A DNA stretch of 64,000 nucleotides from NCBI GenBank assembly GCA_973895155.1, contig OZ316895.1:5208001-5272000 (forward strand), given 5' to 3'. Source of the stretch: Marsupella aquatica. Taxonomy: Eukaryota; Marchantiophyta. Of this stretch, positions 32,400-44,165 are shown piece by piece. Position numbers and translations under genes: made by a program. Position 1 is the stretch's first letter. The number at the start of each line of letters is the position of its first letter. The notes under the pieces are model-generated. The model was not told where the DNA came from, made no database searches, and saw nothing but the letters and a program-made list of their open reading frames with translations.

Positions 32400-33600
32400 T
32401 TGAAAATAACCGTATTCCTGTGTAACTGCCGAAATAAAACCGTCAGAACAAAAAAAGCAAATCAACATTTTGGACAGGAGGCTAACGTTGCTGGAGCCGA
32501 GGTGCTAACAGAACAACCAGCGAAGGCAAAACCAGTGCGCATTGGATTCATTTTGGGCAAGATTCTGCAATTGTTTCCCGAATCCCCTCATGAACTTCTA
32601 ATTTACTTTCCACAACGGATAATGGAACACCACAGATAGACTAGGTAACATATCAAGCTTCCTCGAGCAATCCCTCCACCAGCCAAGTACGACCAGTCTT
32701 CATGCTGTTCAGACTCCTTCAGCCTCCCTAGACGAAGCTACCGTCCTCGCCTCCTTCGACCTAGCAAATGTCCGAGATCTCGAGAGAAGCAGAGAATTCA
32801 AGCAGCTGTCGAACCACAACCCGAGTCTCACACACAGAGCAGCCGTCAATTAGGAGAAATTCCTAAGCATGTAGGAACGAACACACTACCTCTTTCCCGA
32901 GTGCCGATTGCCTCGCTCCCCTTCCTGAAGAGCCGTAGACGAGATGAGCACTAACTGTGAAGGAAACTGGCGTACAAGTCGTGGCATCCGAACCGAGTAG
33001 GCGTCCACCACCGGCTGCCCAAACTAGCACGCAAACAGAAACAGCATCACAGCCGGACCACATTTGCGGAGGGGGAAACGGTGATGGCGGATGGGCATTT
33101 TTCCAATTTTCTGGAAACCCCAGTCAGATTGTCAAGGCAGTCAAAATGCAGGTGCATTTGAGAATTCGCATGTATTCCAAAACCAAAGAGGTGGAAAGGA
33201 CATTCTATCGTACCTCAGGGCCAGAGATCTGAATTTCAAAAAAGAGGCGCAACACATCTTAATCAGAAACAAATAGATCGAGCAGAAAGAAGTAGAAGCA
33301 AAGAGAATTGATAAGGACATTGACAAGATCGAGAGAAAGCCTTGCATAGAAGAGCAGAAAGGCAGCGACCTGAGCAGAAGAAAAAGGCAAAAGCAGATCG
33401 ATCGAGATAGAAAGAAAAGTGAAACTGAACCCCGATCTAAGGCCGAAAACTCACAAGCAAAAGAGAGAATTGAAGCAGCAGAAGTATCGGGAGGCACTGG
33501 CGAAAGAGATTTGACAAGGAGATTTGAAAAGCATATAAAGGCTCTGAAAATCGAAGAACGAGAAATAGAAGCGCCGGCCCCGGAAGGAACTCAAAACTGA
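32400..33600 (+). pseudogene. Decayed gene with a Lys/Glu-rich C-terminal part, family unknown
   Basis: Three successive plus-strand frames look coding. 32400-32953 has LTEQPAKAKPVRIGFILGKI and later GEIPKHVGTNTLPLSRVPIA, with stops near 32637 and 32652. 32957-33130 has ETGVQVVASEPSRRPPPAAQ. 33091-33600 reads 170 codons with one internal TAG (33274-33276); its second half is a highly charged K/E/R/Q segment, probably helical or coiled coil, ending at TGA 33598-33600. The frame switches around 32955 and 33110 imply indels or lost introns. I do not recognise the protein. No introns are obvious in the last 500 bp, so a processed copy is possible. Confidence 0.35.
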
Positions 33601-34052
33601 AATCGAACAAGGTCAACTTTCATTGTTGAACTCTTTTCTTGATTCTGACTTGTTAAGGCTTTTAAGGATTCTATTCGTCAGACTCTTGCTTCTTGTTGTA
33701 CTTTTTTAGTAGGAGTAGTGGTCGTCATCGAATTCCTGGTTGTAGTCATTTGAGTGAAGGACGCTTTTGAACACTTGTCTGAACTCTAAGCAGTTGCAGG
33801 ATTATGTACTGAACAATTATAGCACATGAGGAAACTGAGTCAGTTTGCATTTAGCTTGCGATAGGATGTCTTGTTTTGTTACTATTCGAAAGTTTCTGTG
33901 TTGGTGCTGGAAACGAAAATGGAATTATAGATCATCACGTTATAGAGATAAATGGCCGAGAGGGAGAGAACATTCTGTTTCCAACCTTATGCCGCGCGTA
34001 TGTGAGAGCTATTTCCTGGACCACAGAATCAACGCACGGGACTCAAATGTGC
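33601..34052. other. No clear gene
   Basis: A short frame at 33876-34115 has a plausible protein texture (NENGIIDHHVIEINGREGEN) but no domain I recognise and no clear exon partners. It could be another relic of the decayed gene to the left. Confidence 0.25.
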
Positions 34053-34230
34053 ATTTTTGTTTCCCAGTTAGAAAGGGCTCATCAATTATTTGCCGTAAGT
34101 TTTAAGATCCTATGACATAGATCATCCCGAGCTCCTTTGGGATTTTTGTTTCCCAGTTAGAAAGGGCTTATCAATTATTTGCCGTAAGTTTTAAGATCCT
34201 ATGATAGAGATCGTCCCGAGCTCCTTTGGG
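34053..34230. repeat. 89-bp tandem duplication
   Basis: ATTTTTGTTTCCCAGTTAG begins at 34053 and again at 34142. The two 89-bp copies differ at only a few positions (CTCATC/CTTATC, GACATAGATCATCC/GATAGAGATCGTCC), so the duplication is recent. The right copy overlaps the 3' end of the minus-strand ORF at 34199-34738. Confidence 0.9.
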
Positions 34231-34738
34231 GCCGGTAAGCCAGTCTCTCGAGGACTTTTTTAGTAGGAGTAGTCGATGTTTGAAACAAGGCCCCGAGAGC
34301 TCTCTGAATTCTGACCACAAAATTCAAATTCCGCATTGGCGCTCCCTCCTCGGAATCGGCGGTCGATGCCACTGGACTATCCTTGGATGTCAAGGGCTCT
34401 GCTGCTAGGCTATTGTTTGTAACCCAACTTTTCCTGTCATTCCTCTCATCCCACTTTCGTGATTCACCAAACGAAAACGATTTGGGCCCCGCAGCTGAAA
34501 AGCATATCGCCTGCCTTTGAACCAAAAAAACAACTCTAGTTGCTCCTCCTGCTGTTTCTTCAGGACGCCTTTTCCCTCCCACAACTTTCACCGATCTCTT
34601 GGCCAGTCCACTTACATTATCCCCCGAAAATACAGAGGAACCCAATAGAGACTCGGAATAGGCACTTTGCCCTGTCGAAACACGCCATTGGGCAAGAGCT
34701 GTCATCGTGCGTGCTTGCACGCCCCGTCCGCCCTCCAC
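34199..34738 (-). CDS. Hypothetical protein, 179 residues, uncertain
   Basis: A single minus-strand ORF from ATG 34738. The translation has balanced composition, with Ser/Gly/Ala-rich stretches, KRSVKVVGGKRRPEE and MRNLNFVVRIQRALGALFQ near the end. The last codons run into the duplicated 89-bp unit, which suggests that a duplication or rearrangement created the present C-terminus. I recognise no domain, signal peptide or membrane segment. It could be a gene fragment, a minor lineage-specific protein or a chance frame. Confidence 0.3.
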   Translation of the reverse strand: MEGGRGVQARTMTALAQWRVSTGQSAYSESLLGSSVFSGDNVSGLAKRSVKVVGGKRRPEETAGGATRVVFLVQRQAICFSAAGPKSFSFGESRKWDERNDRKSWVTNNSLAAEPLTSKDSPVASTADSEEGAPMRNLNFVVRIQRALGALFQTSTTPTKKVLERLAYRPQRSSGRSLS

Positions 34739-37069
34739 TAAAGCACACAGCCAAGCTGGTGCCTCGTCTTAAATCTCTCCTTGTCATCCGTGTCCTACAC
34801 CATCTAGCAAATTTAAATCTACACTAACCGCACTTCAAGCGCACTACTCAAATTGAAGAAGAATCATGACAGGTCAAACTAGCCAAAGGCACTGCCACTG
34901 CAAGGAGCGGCTTGACATCAAAACAGTTCAGTCATCCATTCACTAACTCAGTGAAACACTTCTCCCATCATAGCACAACCATTCTCCCTCAGTGTAGCAA
35001 ACCAACTCCTTCCATTTAAGCCTTTCCCTTCCAGAATGTCTAAGATATCGGCATCCCGAGTGGATGTTCACTTCAGGCTCGATCAATGAACAAACGCCAT
35101 CGGGACCTAGGCCCTCCAATCTACTGCACATGTACCCTAATTCCTCAAGCGCGGTGCAACACCGGTCCCGCTGAAAGATCCTCCCATGCCTCCCGGCTCC
35201 GTTACTCCTTCCCCTTCATCTCACTCACTGACCTCCCTTCCTTCCTCCTCCTCTTCCTCCTCACCTCGTACCTTGCTACATCAAATTCCACCGCGCCAAT
35301 GCTCCCAAGCTCTCAACTACAATCCAATCCAATCCGTCCTCTGTCTCACTCACTCTACGTCTCCCTGTCCTACGAAATTCTATGTCTATGGACGATGGCG
35401 TGGAAGCACTTCAATCAAGCAAATTCAATCAATCAATCGATCCATCACTCGATCAATCAATGAGGGGAGACGAGAAACACAGAGAGCTACAAGACGAGAA
35501 TATGAAATCCTCAAATTGCGAGTGTCGACAATTGTCACTGCTCCTCCTCCACGAGACTGAAAGGCGAATACGAAGTGAGCATTTTTGTTTGGAGCTTCTT
35601 GGCGGCCCAATGAGAAGTCTCCTGCCACTCGTTTAAAAAGTGTTGCTAGGTTCCATTGGTGAAACTCGGGCGACAAACACTGCCGACTTTTATTTGATAT
35701 ACACATAGAATCTTTTATTTATATTATATTATATTATTTTCCCTTCCGTGGCCAGTCATCGATACGAGCATCTCCAGAGGTGACTACTATAGGGATTTAT
35801 TTGTAAGGATGCAAAGAGTATGGCAATTTAAAACATTGTAACTTCTCTGCTGAATGCAGGAAATGCTTAGACTGGGATCGAATCACAGACCGAGAGATCG
35901 AGAGGTGAAAGACTGAAAGCTGGACATCATGTGACCTATAATTAGAGAGACACCTTAAATAAAGTGAGTCAAGCAACTTACACTTAGAGCCTATAATTAG
36001 ACTGAAATTTATAATTAGATTGACACCTGAAATAAACTTAAGTGAGTTACAATTTTATGTGAGATGTATTTTATAGGCTAAGCTATCTTACTAATAATTT
36101 GCAAAGCTACTTAAGGCCTATGGTCTAGAGTTGGCAACTCCCAATAAAGACAAAACTGATAATGAGTCTTTAATAATCACACAACTTAAAAAATGAAAAA
36201 AAAGTATGGGGGAGGGTGGACAAAGAACTAGATTGGCACAGACGAACCCAAATTAAAGCATACTTAGAATTGTTTCCGTGTTAGTCAGGGTGTTAGTGTA
36301 ACTTACTAGAGGTTTAAAGTTTGTTTGGTACTCACACAAGTCTTCTTGCAGAAAGGGCAGGTGTGTCGGCTGACTTACTTAATGGTGTTCGGAAAGTTGG
36401 ACGTGAGTTTTCAAGTTACCTAGAGAAGAGAAGCTTCGGATAAGTTAAACAGCGCTTCTACATACAGGTTTGCTGTCTCCTAACATCAAGTTCTTCCTGC
36501 TTTTTGTGTGGTCCCTAACATGATTATTGAACCCTAATTTCCTTACTATTTTCTAATATAATTTTTGGTTATTTAATTTGGCATTTACTCTGTTGCGGTC
36601 CTTTTAAGACGGTTTAGTGTGCTTCGAATCCGGACCAACTCCAAATCATAGCCATGTTTGAATTGCTTTTTGTCATTACAATTTTGAATTGCAACAAAGA
36701 TCCTCACTTTGTAAAGAACATGAAGTAAAAAAAGTTTATATATACAAATATATCTTTATATTGACTGAGTATTAAACTTATATAATTCATTAGATTAGAT
36801 TACAAGGTTCTATAGTTGCCTGTACCATTAGCATATTGTCCAAATGCAAGACTTGATCCCGGTTGGGATCATCGTCTTGGACAAATTTCTTGATTCGGCT
36901 TTAGGGGTGATACCCAAAATTGGGAGAACTATGCCTTGACTTGGTACAAGTCTTGGAAGAAGTCGCAAGAGGACTCCTCCTTGCCGTTAACTTGGGAAAT
37001 CCTAGTTGAGGGTCTTCGTGCTCATGTCACCACTAAGTACCTAGAGCGGCACGCTTAGAGATGTGTAAC
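34739..37069. other. Gene-poor stretch with CAAT microsatellite
   Basis: A CAAT/GATC-rich microsatellite (CAATCAATCAATCGATCC) lies at about 35423-35461, and an ATATTATATTATATTA run near 35720-35738. Bases 35930-36120 contain loosely repeated CTATAATTAGA units. No coding frame is supported. Confidence 0.45.
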
Positions 37070-37393
37070 GTAAATGAGCTTTAGGGGTGATATCCAAATG
37101 ATCATCACTTATTATCAAAACCAGTTGGTGTGTATCCCGACGGGGCAAGAGACACTACATACACAACTGCACAACTTTCTAGTGATTCACGAGTGGCGCC
37201 ATGGGTCATCATTGTAGTAAGGATTGTTCCACCAAAGGTGGCAAGCCGAGCGGAGATGGAGGGCAGAAGGGCATTAAGTAATGCTCTAACCGAAATACCT
37301 AGGAGAACTATGCCTTGACTTGGTACAAGTCTTGGTAAATGAGCTTTAGGGGTGATATCCAAAAGCTCATCACTTATTATCAAAACCAGTTGG
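37070..37393. repeat. Direct repeats of about 59 bp, 265 bp apart
   Basis: 37070-37128 and 37335-37393 share GTAAATGAGCTTTAGGGGTG and the 3' part ATCACTTATTATCAAAACCA. A related block, GAACTATGCCTTGACTTGGT, occurs at 36928 and 37308. These may be rearranged pieces of an older LTR element, since a retropepsin-like scrap follows immediately. Confidence 0.75.
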
Positions 37394-37425
37394 AAGTTAA
37401 CGGCAATCACTTATTATGTCACAAG

Positions 37426-37520
37426 TTCTAACGGTAATCTGGGTGTTGCGTTGGTGGATACAGGCGCGGCCGCCTGCTTCATGAGTGGCATGACTTTGAA
37501 GAGGTGCTTGGCGCTCTGCT
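37426..37520 (+). pseudogene. Retropepsin-like fragment of a retroelement
   Basis: The frame through 37438-37490 reads NLGVALVDTGAAACFMSGMTL. It contains the DTGA catalytic motif of aspartic proteases, preceded by two hydrophobic residues as in Ty3/gypsy pol proteins. Only about 25 codons remain and no RT follows, so this is a scrap, possibly exposed by insertion of the Helitron next to it. Confidence 0.5.
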
Positions 37521-37674
37521 AACTTGGGCTGGAGCCAAGCAACCAACTCTTCTTGGTAACTACGAGATCGCGATAAGCAAGTCTCGTTTCTGAAATTTGA
37601 TTGAGCAAATTTTGGATGGACCCTAGCTAAGAAAACTGACGAGTTCATAATCCTTTGCATAGGTCTCCCCAAAA

Positions 37675-40600
37675 ATGTCACGGCGCACAATGTCCGAGAA
37701 GAGACATGCCGCACGAAGGCGTGCAATAAACACCTATGCCGAGTCACTAAGTCCGTTATGTCAAGGATGGGCCTCAGCCCCATTGTATCTCCAAGAATGG
37801 AGAGAAGTCTGCCAAAAGACAATCCAAGGCATGAAGGTGTGCAGGATGTGCGGACTAGTTTGATATAGAAACACTCCGAGGATCGACAAGACATTCACCA
37901 CCGTACCAAAGGTGAACATGACGCCGTACGGCATATGCAACACATTTGTCAACCAGTACATTGAGAACCAAGATGGAACAATCAACGTGTGCGTGACTTG
38001 CGTGCGAAACCCCGCCCGTATCCAGATAAACTCCTTCATATCTCTGCAATATGCGATCGACATCCTAGCCGCGAAGCCGTTGTACATGCAATTGCTCTCG
38101 CTAATCGACTGTCGACTAGGCATCATACAAAAGTACAATGGCTTCCACTCTGGCTTCTACAAAAAGGAAAGCCTCCTTGACAACCCGCTCATATCCTGGA
38201 ATCTCGACACGCTAGAGTGCAATAATCGAGAGGAGATCATGCGACAGATATACAAGGTCATGGAACTCAATTTGACGACCAACCAACTTTTCAAAAGATA
38301 CGTTTCATTGGTCGAACTACCAGACCCGTAACTGGGACTGTGCATCCTAAGTTCCGACGGAGTAGAGAACATCATCAAAGACAAGAGGGCAAAGGGAATA
38401 ACCACGAGATCCATGAACTTTGACCCATTCGACCCCGACCTGCACATCCTCCAAGATGTGCATTACAGGATCCCGACTTCACACAAGCGCAAGTACCAGG
38501 TCTTTCATTCCGGCACCGTGTACGACCACAAGAGAATGTGCTCCGAAGAGAGCGTCAACACCGACGCGGAAGGACTGTCGAACGATCCACATTTGACATT
38601 GGAAAATGCAATGTTTCCGTTCTTATTCGTCCACTCGAGGGGTTTCCATCGAGGACAACTCAGCTTGATCGACTACATGAAACGGAGGACACAATAGTTG
38701 TTCAGCATATTCACTTTGTACAAGCCGTACATGCTTATCATGTACCAATTGCGACAGGCCAGCCAAGTAGCAAGCATGAGCAGGACTATAGCAATCGACA
38801 AGGAATACATGCAGATCAAGGAGAAATGCCCCCACTTTAGCGAGAAGGAAATATACAAAATGCTGATAAAAAAGACAATCACGCAGGCCATTCCTGGGAG
38901 CCCGGCGTGGCACGGAAGACACCTCGACGACCTCAAGTGCATGGTAAGAAAATGGGGACTGCCCCATTTCTTCCTCACGCTCACTTGCGATGAGCTCAGC
39001 GACACCCGTTGACCTGAGATCGCCGACCTCGAGAACATTGTGAAGAGGATGAATCCGACCTTCTCATGGAAAGATTGTCTTGTCGAATGCGCCGTGCTCT
39101 TCCATGAACGAATCCAACGTTTTTTCAAGGATTACATTTTGTCAAAACGCGCCATAATCGGAAATGTGATCCACTACGTCATCAGGTACGAGTTGCAGGG
39201 CCGCGGATCACTCCATGCCCACACGATGCTATGGGTCAAGGATTGCCATGTCGATCGAGTCACGAACGAAATTGCCGCATTCATCCCTGGAAAATTTGAC
39301 TCGACATCCGGCAGATTCGAAGAGCCGAATGGACTCAAAGAATAGACCCTGTATCGCAACGTGGTGACGAAACAACTTCACTACTGCAAGGAGGGCTTGT
39401 GCTTGCAAAGGCACTCCCAAACCGGCCTCAAGTACTGCAAGTTGGGTTTCCCCCAAGAAACTCATCTCGACAAAGATGCGGCCATCGACCCCGCCACGGG
39501 GAAATGGAGGTACCACAGGCCAAGCGACCACCACCGAAATGTCGTGCCATACCACCCGCTCGTGTTGCTGTTGTGGGGCGCGCACATGAACCTGCAACGC
39601 ATCACAAACGCGGCCTGGTCATTCTATTTGCTCAAATACGCGATCAAATGCGAGCCCCTGGGATCACTCCAGCTCAATGCGAACGATGCGCGCACTCTAG
39701 GACTCGAGGACCTGTCTGAAGTCCAACTCAAGCTTGTCAGCGGAGCCGTCCTGTCTCGGAGCGTGTGCGCCACAAAGGCGGCCTTGACATGCCTCAAAAT
39801 CAGCATCATCCATCGCTCGGAGACAGTGGCGTTCATGGACTCATCGCCTCCGGAACTAAGGTCCGCCATCTACCGTAAGTCCTCGGGGATATGTTTGCAT
39901 CCCACCAGACTCTACGCACAGAGGCCCGAGGACATGTTTGCAATGTCCTTCTACGACTACTTCACCAACCACGAGGTCCTCACCAATAAGAAAAGCACCA
40001 CCAAAGACTACGTCGGCAGGGATTTGCAAGGCAATTTCGTGTATCGGATGGATCGGCTCGTGCGGTTTTCGGAGTATCATCCAGTATACAAGATGAACGG
40101 CTTCTTCTACAACTACCTCCTGAAGGTCATGAGATTCCGTGCAGAAGGCGAGATTCTTCTCAGGCCCATAAGCGAGACGTGGAGCTACTTGCACGAGTGC
40201 ATACACCGCAAGTTGATAACCAGCGTCGACGACGTGCACAAGTTGGTGCTTCAGTATTGTGCATCGCACCTCTACTCCACCCACCACACATCCCACCTGC
40301 TGTAGGAGCTGAACGAAAAGCTTCCCCACCAAATTTTCAACGACGCGGCCACATTCCAAGCGGTCCCCACTGTCGCCGTAGAGAAACCGATCGGCGCGGT
40401 GCTCAACGAAAAAACTCTCCCGACCATCAACTTGACTCCGGACCAAATCAGAGTGTTTGAGGCACTCAAGGATGTCAAGAGCGGTCTGTTCATGATCGAT
40501 GGAAATCCAGGATCCGGCAAGACTTTCTTCATCTCTTTCATGAACAAATACTGGACATATAAAGGGAGGAAGGTGAAGATGTGTGCCACCACGGGCGCGG

Positions 40601-41799
40601 CTGCCATAAACCTTAACGCCGACGCGGTGACAATGCATTCCTTGTTCAGCATTCCAATACACGGAGAGCTCAGGCCTCTGCACATCATCAGTCCCCAATA
40701 CCACATCTTGAGGAACAATGACGTGTTCGTCATAGACGAGGCGAGCATGCTGACACCCAAACTGTTGCGTTGCGTCTCCACAAGACTACACGAGACACTC
40801 CAAGATGAGGACCGCTCGTCCGACCCATTCCAAAATAAGACGGTCATCCTGGTCGGAGACATGTACCAATTGCCTCCGGTTTGCACCCACCACACCAACG
40901 ACATATGCAAGTCGTGCCACCTCTTGTCCTCGCCATATTTTGAGACCATGCGGAAATTTCACCTCAGCACTGTGCTCAGACAGAGCACAGACCGGAAGTT
41001 CATGGAGTTCCTTAACAACATCCGCACAGGCCTCCCTACCCAAGAATCAATCGATGAGTGCCTGGGACGATGTTACGTGTCCAAACAAGAAGCCCATGAT
41101 TTCATCGACGCCTCGACGACCGTGATATGCACACATAGAGAAACAGTCGACAACTACAATGAACGGGCATTACGGAGATATTTTCCACGCCAAGAGATCG
41201 TGCCCGTCCCAATACTCACCAATGCCCCTTCAGACGAATCCACCCGGCCTTGGATACAAGATCCCTCCTTCCACACACTGACGAACGTTGCAATCAGATG
41301 CAAGGTGATTCTCACACACAACATCGACCTCTCCAAGCAGGCTGCAAACGGCAATGGAGGAATCGTGGAGAAAATCACTACAGAAGTCGAAGGCAAAATG
41401 TCAATTTTTGTGAGAATGTCTTCCAACCACTGCCTCGTAAAGATCAACCGCACGGTTCACGAGAACAAGTTCATCTCGGGACAGCAAACCCATCGGAAAT
41501 CCACTTTCCCTCTCATGCTCGGATACGCCATAACAGGTCACAAAAGCCAAGGTTGCACACTAGCGGGCAAGGTCGTGCTAGAAATAAACAGTGCATTCAC
41601 ACCGGGACTGGTGTACGTTATGTTGAGTAGGGTCACAAATAGAGCATCCATGCGCATTGTTGGAGATCTTACGCCACCGGACTTCAAAGTGTTCCACTTA
41701 CCAATTCGTCGTGTTCAACAAGCAGATGTCGACCACCAAAGGCAACAAGGCAGCGAAGGCATCACAACAACAATGAGAAACAATGACAGGCGCAAATAG
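37675..41799 (+). pseudogene. Helitron Rep-helicase (RepHel) with six in-frame stops
   Basis: One frame runs 1375 codons without a frameshift, from ATG 37675 to the stop at 41799. It is broken by TGA 37861, TAA 38329, TAG 38695, TGA 39010, TAG 39343 and TAG 40303 (first bases). Rep features: a Helitron-like N-terminal Cys region (VCRMCG, VCVTCVRN), LDDLKCMVRKWGLPHFFLTL, the HUH motif in GRGSLHAHTMLW (His codons 39214 and 39220), and paired tyrosines in FYLLKYAIK (39625, 39637) matching the YxxxY nuclease site. Helicase features: Walker A GNPGSGKT (40501-40524), ATTGAAA, Walker B FVIDEAS, GDMYQLPPV, and C-terminal TGHKSQGCTL with YVMLSRV, as in Pif1-family helicases. Helitrons move by rolling-circle replication using these activities. 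The 466-residue helicase part is intact; all damage is in the Rep half. I did not find the TC...CTRR ends. Confidence 0.9.
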
Positions 41800-41970
41800 C
41801 AATCCGACGAGCGCTACTCCTACAACAGTTTAGGTAAACAGTGTCCACATCATACTTCACCTTGTTGATGCAAGCGATATACAATGAAATGATGATACGA
41901 AAGTTGCAAGATTCATTAACATTGACGGGCACTATTGTTCTAACACATTGTTCACGTCTTTCCTATGCAG

Positions 41971-42595
41971 CCCATGACAGCCGTGGAGATGGCAAGGATG
42001 ATCATGAGAGAGCTGCCGTCGGATGACTTCCGGACTGACGAGGAGGTAACGGCTAAACAAATTGCTTTCGGCAACGGTCTCGGAATCGAGACAACTGAGA
42101 TGGTGAACGGGATCAAGAGGAGAGATCTGTCGAAGATGATCGAGGAGAGGAAAGTGTTCAAGGCAGACTTCTACGATCATTACGGAGATAAACCGGCGAC
42201 TGGTAAGCACAAAGAGAAAACCCCCAATAAAAAATGAATTCAACCATCTCATGCACACATTAAGCACTAACTCCGTGTTGAAAACAAATGCAGGTGTCAT
42301 GAAGGAGATTCTTAGGTACATGGCAGTTCCGTTCGAGGAAGACCAGCTCACTTACAAGGACGGGATGCGCGAGTACATCCAGGTCACAAAGGGAGCTCGT
42401 CTAGAGCAACTGACCAGATTGAGGCATGATTTCAAGATGCCACTTGATATGTTGGTAGGGCTGACACATCAGCAATCCCAGTCCCTGATCGACAGGCTGA
42501 GGAGGAGCAGCGACCAGGGGCTGCTATCTGACGTCCCTGCCCAAACAACAACGGAACAACCCACCACATCCAAGCGCAAATTCAACGCGATGTGA
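41971..42595 (+). CDS. Small spliced gene beside the Helitron, unknown function
   Basis: Two exons, 41971-42202 and 42294-42595, are joined by a GT-AG intron in phase 1, giving about 176 residues from ATG 41974 with no internal stop. A CAG directly before 41971 could be another acceptor, so there may be an upstream exon. The protein is charged and helix-rich (MARMIMRELPSDDFRTDEEV, then FKMPLDMLVGLTHQQSQSLI) and ends with a Thr/Pro-rich, basic tail (TSKRKFNAM). It has no zinc finger, OB-fold or protease motif that I can see, so it is not an obvious Helitron RPA-like gene. It is 170 bp downstream on the same strand and may be an accessory Helitron gene, a captured host gene or simply a neighbour. 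Confidence 0.5.
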
Positions 42596-44160
42596 CAGTT
42601 GTTTCCATGATGTAGTACAAGTTTCATTTTTCAGAACAATGTGGTGTATCATGCAAAAACAAATTATGACATGTCCCAATAAAGATACCCATTGCCGGAA
42701 ACATATTTATCTATATCAAAAATAACTATCTACTTTTTAACACATTTTTTATTTGTATCAATAACTATCCACTTTTCAATCTCAATCGAATAAAAACAGG
42801 TGGGGGTCCACGAACTAATTTCCCAAATTGTGTGACAGGCAAGTGCTAGAATCTTCCTGAGTTTCTTGTATGTTCCTTTTCTATACAGTTATATCATTTC
42901 TTTTCTATGCAGTTATATCATTTGAATAATATTTATTCATGGTAACTCATTTCATCTTATTGTGAGCCACTTATTTCTAGCTACTTATGATGATCTAATG
43001 ACTTGGTAACCTGAAACCACCAAGCAAATGGGAGATAATCTTATCACGTGTTATAACAAATCAGCTTATCTATGATTCAAAGACTCTAGCTTTGGAGGTC
43101 AAGAAAAAAGAGTGCCTAAATTGATTATAGATCATATCCCTATTGTCCGTGTGCATTGCACTCTTGTAGTTGTGACCAAGTTGTCCTTGGTGTGACAATA
43201 TCCCTTCTTGACACTAAAATTGTAAGATAATGAAATGAATTGCAAGTAAATCAAAGAAGTATTGTTTACCATAAAACTAAAAATCTTCTCTTTTACCCAA
43301 CTTTTCATCTCCTCCCCCACGGTCTTTTTGTTGGTTGTTGGACCTCTAGGGCTTTTTGGCTCGTGGATGTTTTTGGCCCTTTGGTCTTCTTGATTTATTC
43401 CCTTTTTTCCCTCATTTATTGCGTTTTGTGCTTTTGGGATCCTCTCTCCAAGTTTAGCTTTTTTGTTCTTTGGTAGTATTATATATTGACGGTCTTGCTG
43501 GGCTTGCTTTTTCTTTCCAACTCTGTTCCCACCTCCCAACGAAACCCCTTCCAGAAAAAGAAGGAACCATTGATTTGCAAAGTGAAGCCCTCTCACCATG
43601 GCATTGTCTTCAATAAAGCTTGACATCTGTGTTGTTCCAAGGGGACATATGTGTTGTTCCAAGGGGACATTGCCCTCATGAGAGGGCTTTCAGGTACTTG
43701 GTGTCTGAAAGGGCTTTGGGGCGCCCTGAACCCTTTAATTTAGTTACTGCACCCAACTTTTGCTTCTCCTTCTAAAATGTCCTTCTGGACTTTGCTTTTC
43801 AACTCTACTGCCCACGTACCTCCCAAGCTCTTCCAATACTAGTAAGCCTTAGCTTGTATAGTAAACCCTCTTACATTGGCAATAACATGCAGGATAAATC
43901 CTGAGGGCAGGGATGGCCAAGGTGATTTGAGGAAGATGCCAGCTGCAGTTGGCTTTACAAGAAATGGGGGCCCATTTGGGTATGGTTTTTAGATCTTACA
44001 TGGCAAAGCAGTGGGCCCAAGTAAATGCTGATGCGGTGGAGTGCTGAATTTTTCTAGAATTTCAGGGTGGCTTTTCAAGATGCCAGGCATTGACTATTTG
44101 TTTCCTCACAAATTGTGCGGCCCTTCTTGTTTTAGGATAGCTAGACACCATACCTGAGTG
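42596..44160. other. Non-coding stretch with short tandem duplication
   Basis: TGTGTTGTTCCAAGGGGACA is repeated in tandem at about 43630-43670. Pyrimidine-rich DNA (43260-43510) gives a hydrophobic low-complexity frame that I do not accept as a gene. Nothing else is seen. Confidence 0.45.
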
Positions 44161-44165
44161 GCCCT

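Noticed and set aside
37861-40305. The in-frame stops of the Helitron as a sign of an alternative genetic code or stop readthrough
   Set aside because: The intact host genes in the same window end at TAG, TGA and TAA and contain none of them internally, and all three stop types interrupt the transposons. Mutational decay explains this better.
39856-40704. A 282-codon minus-strand ORF
   Set aside because: It lies antisense to the Helitron Rep/helicase, whose plus-strand motifs are unmistakable; its own translation shows no domain.
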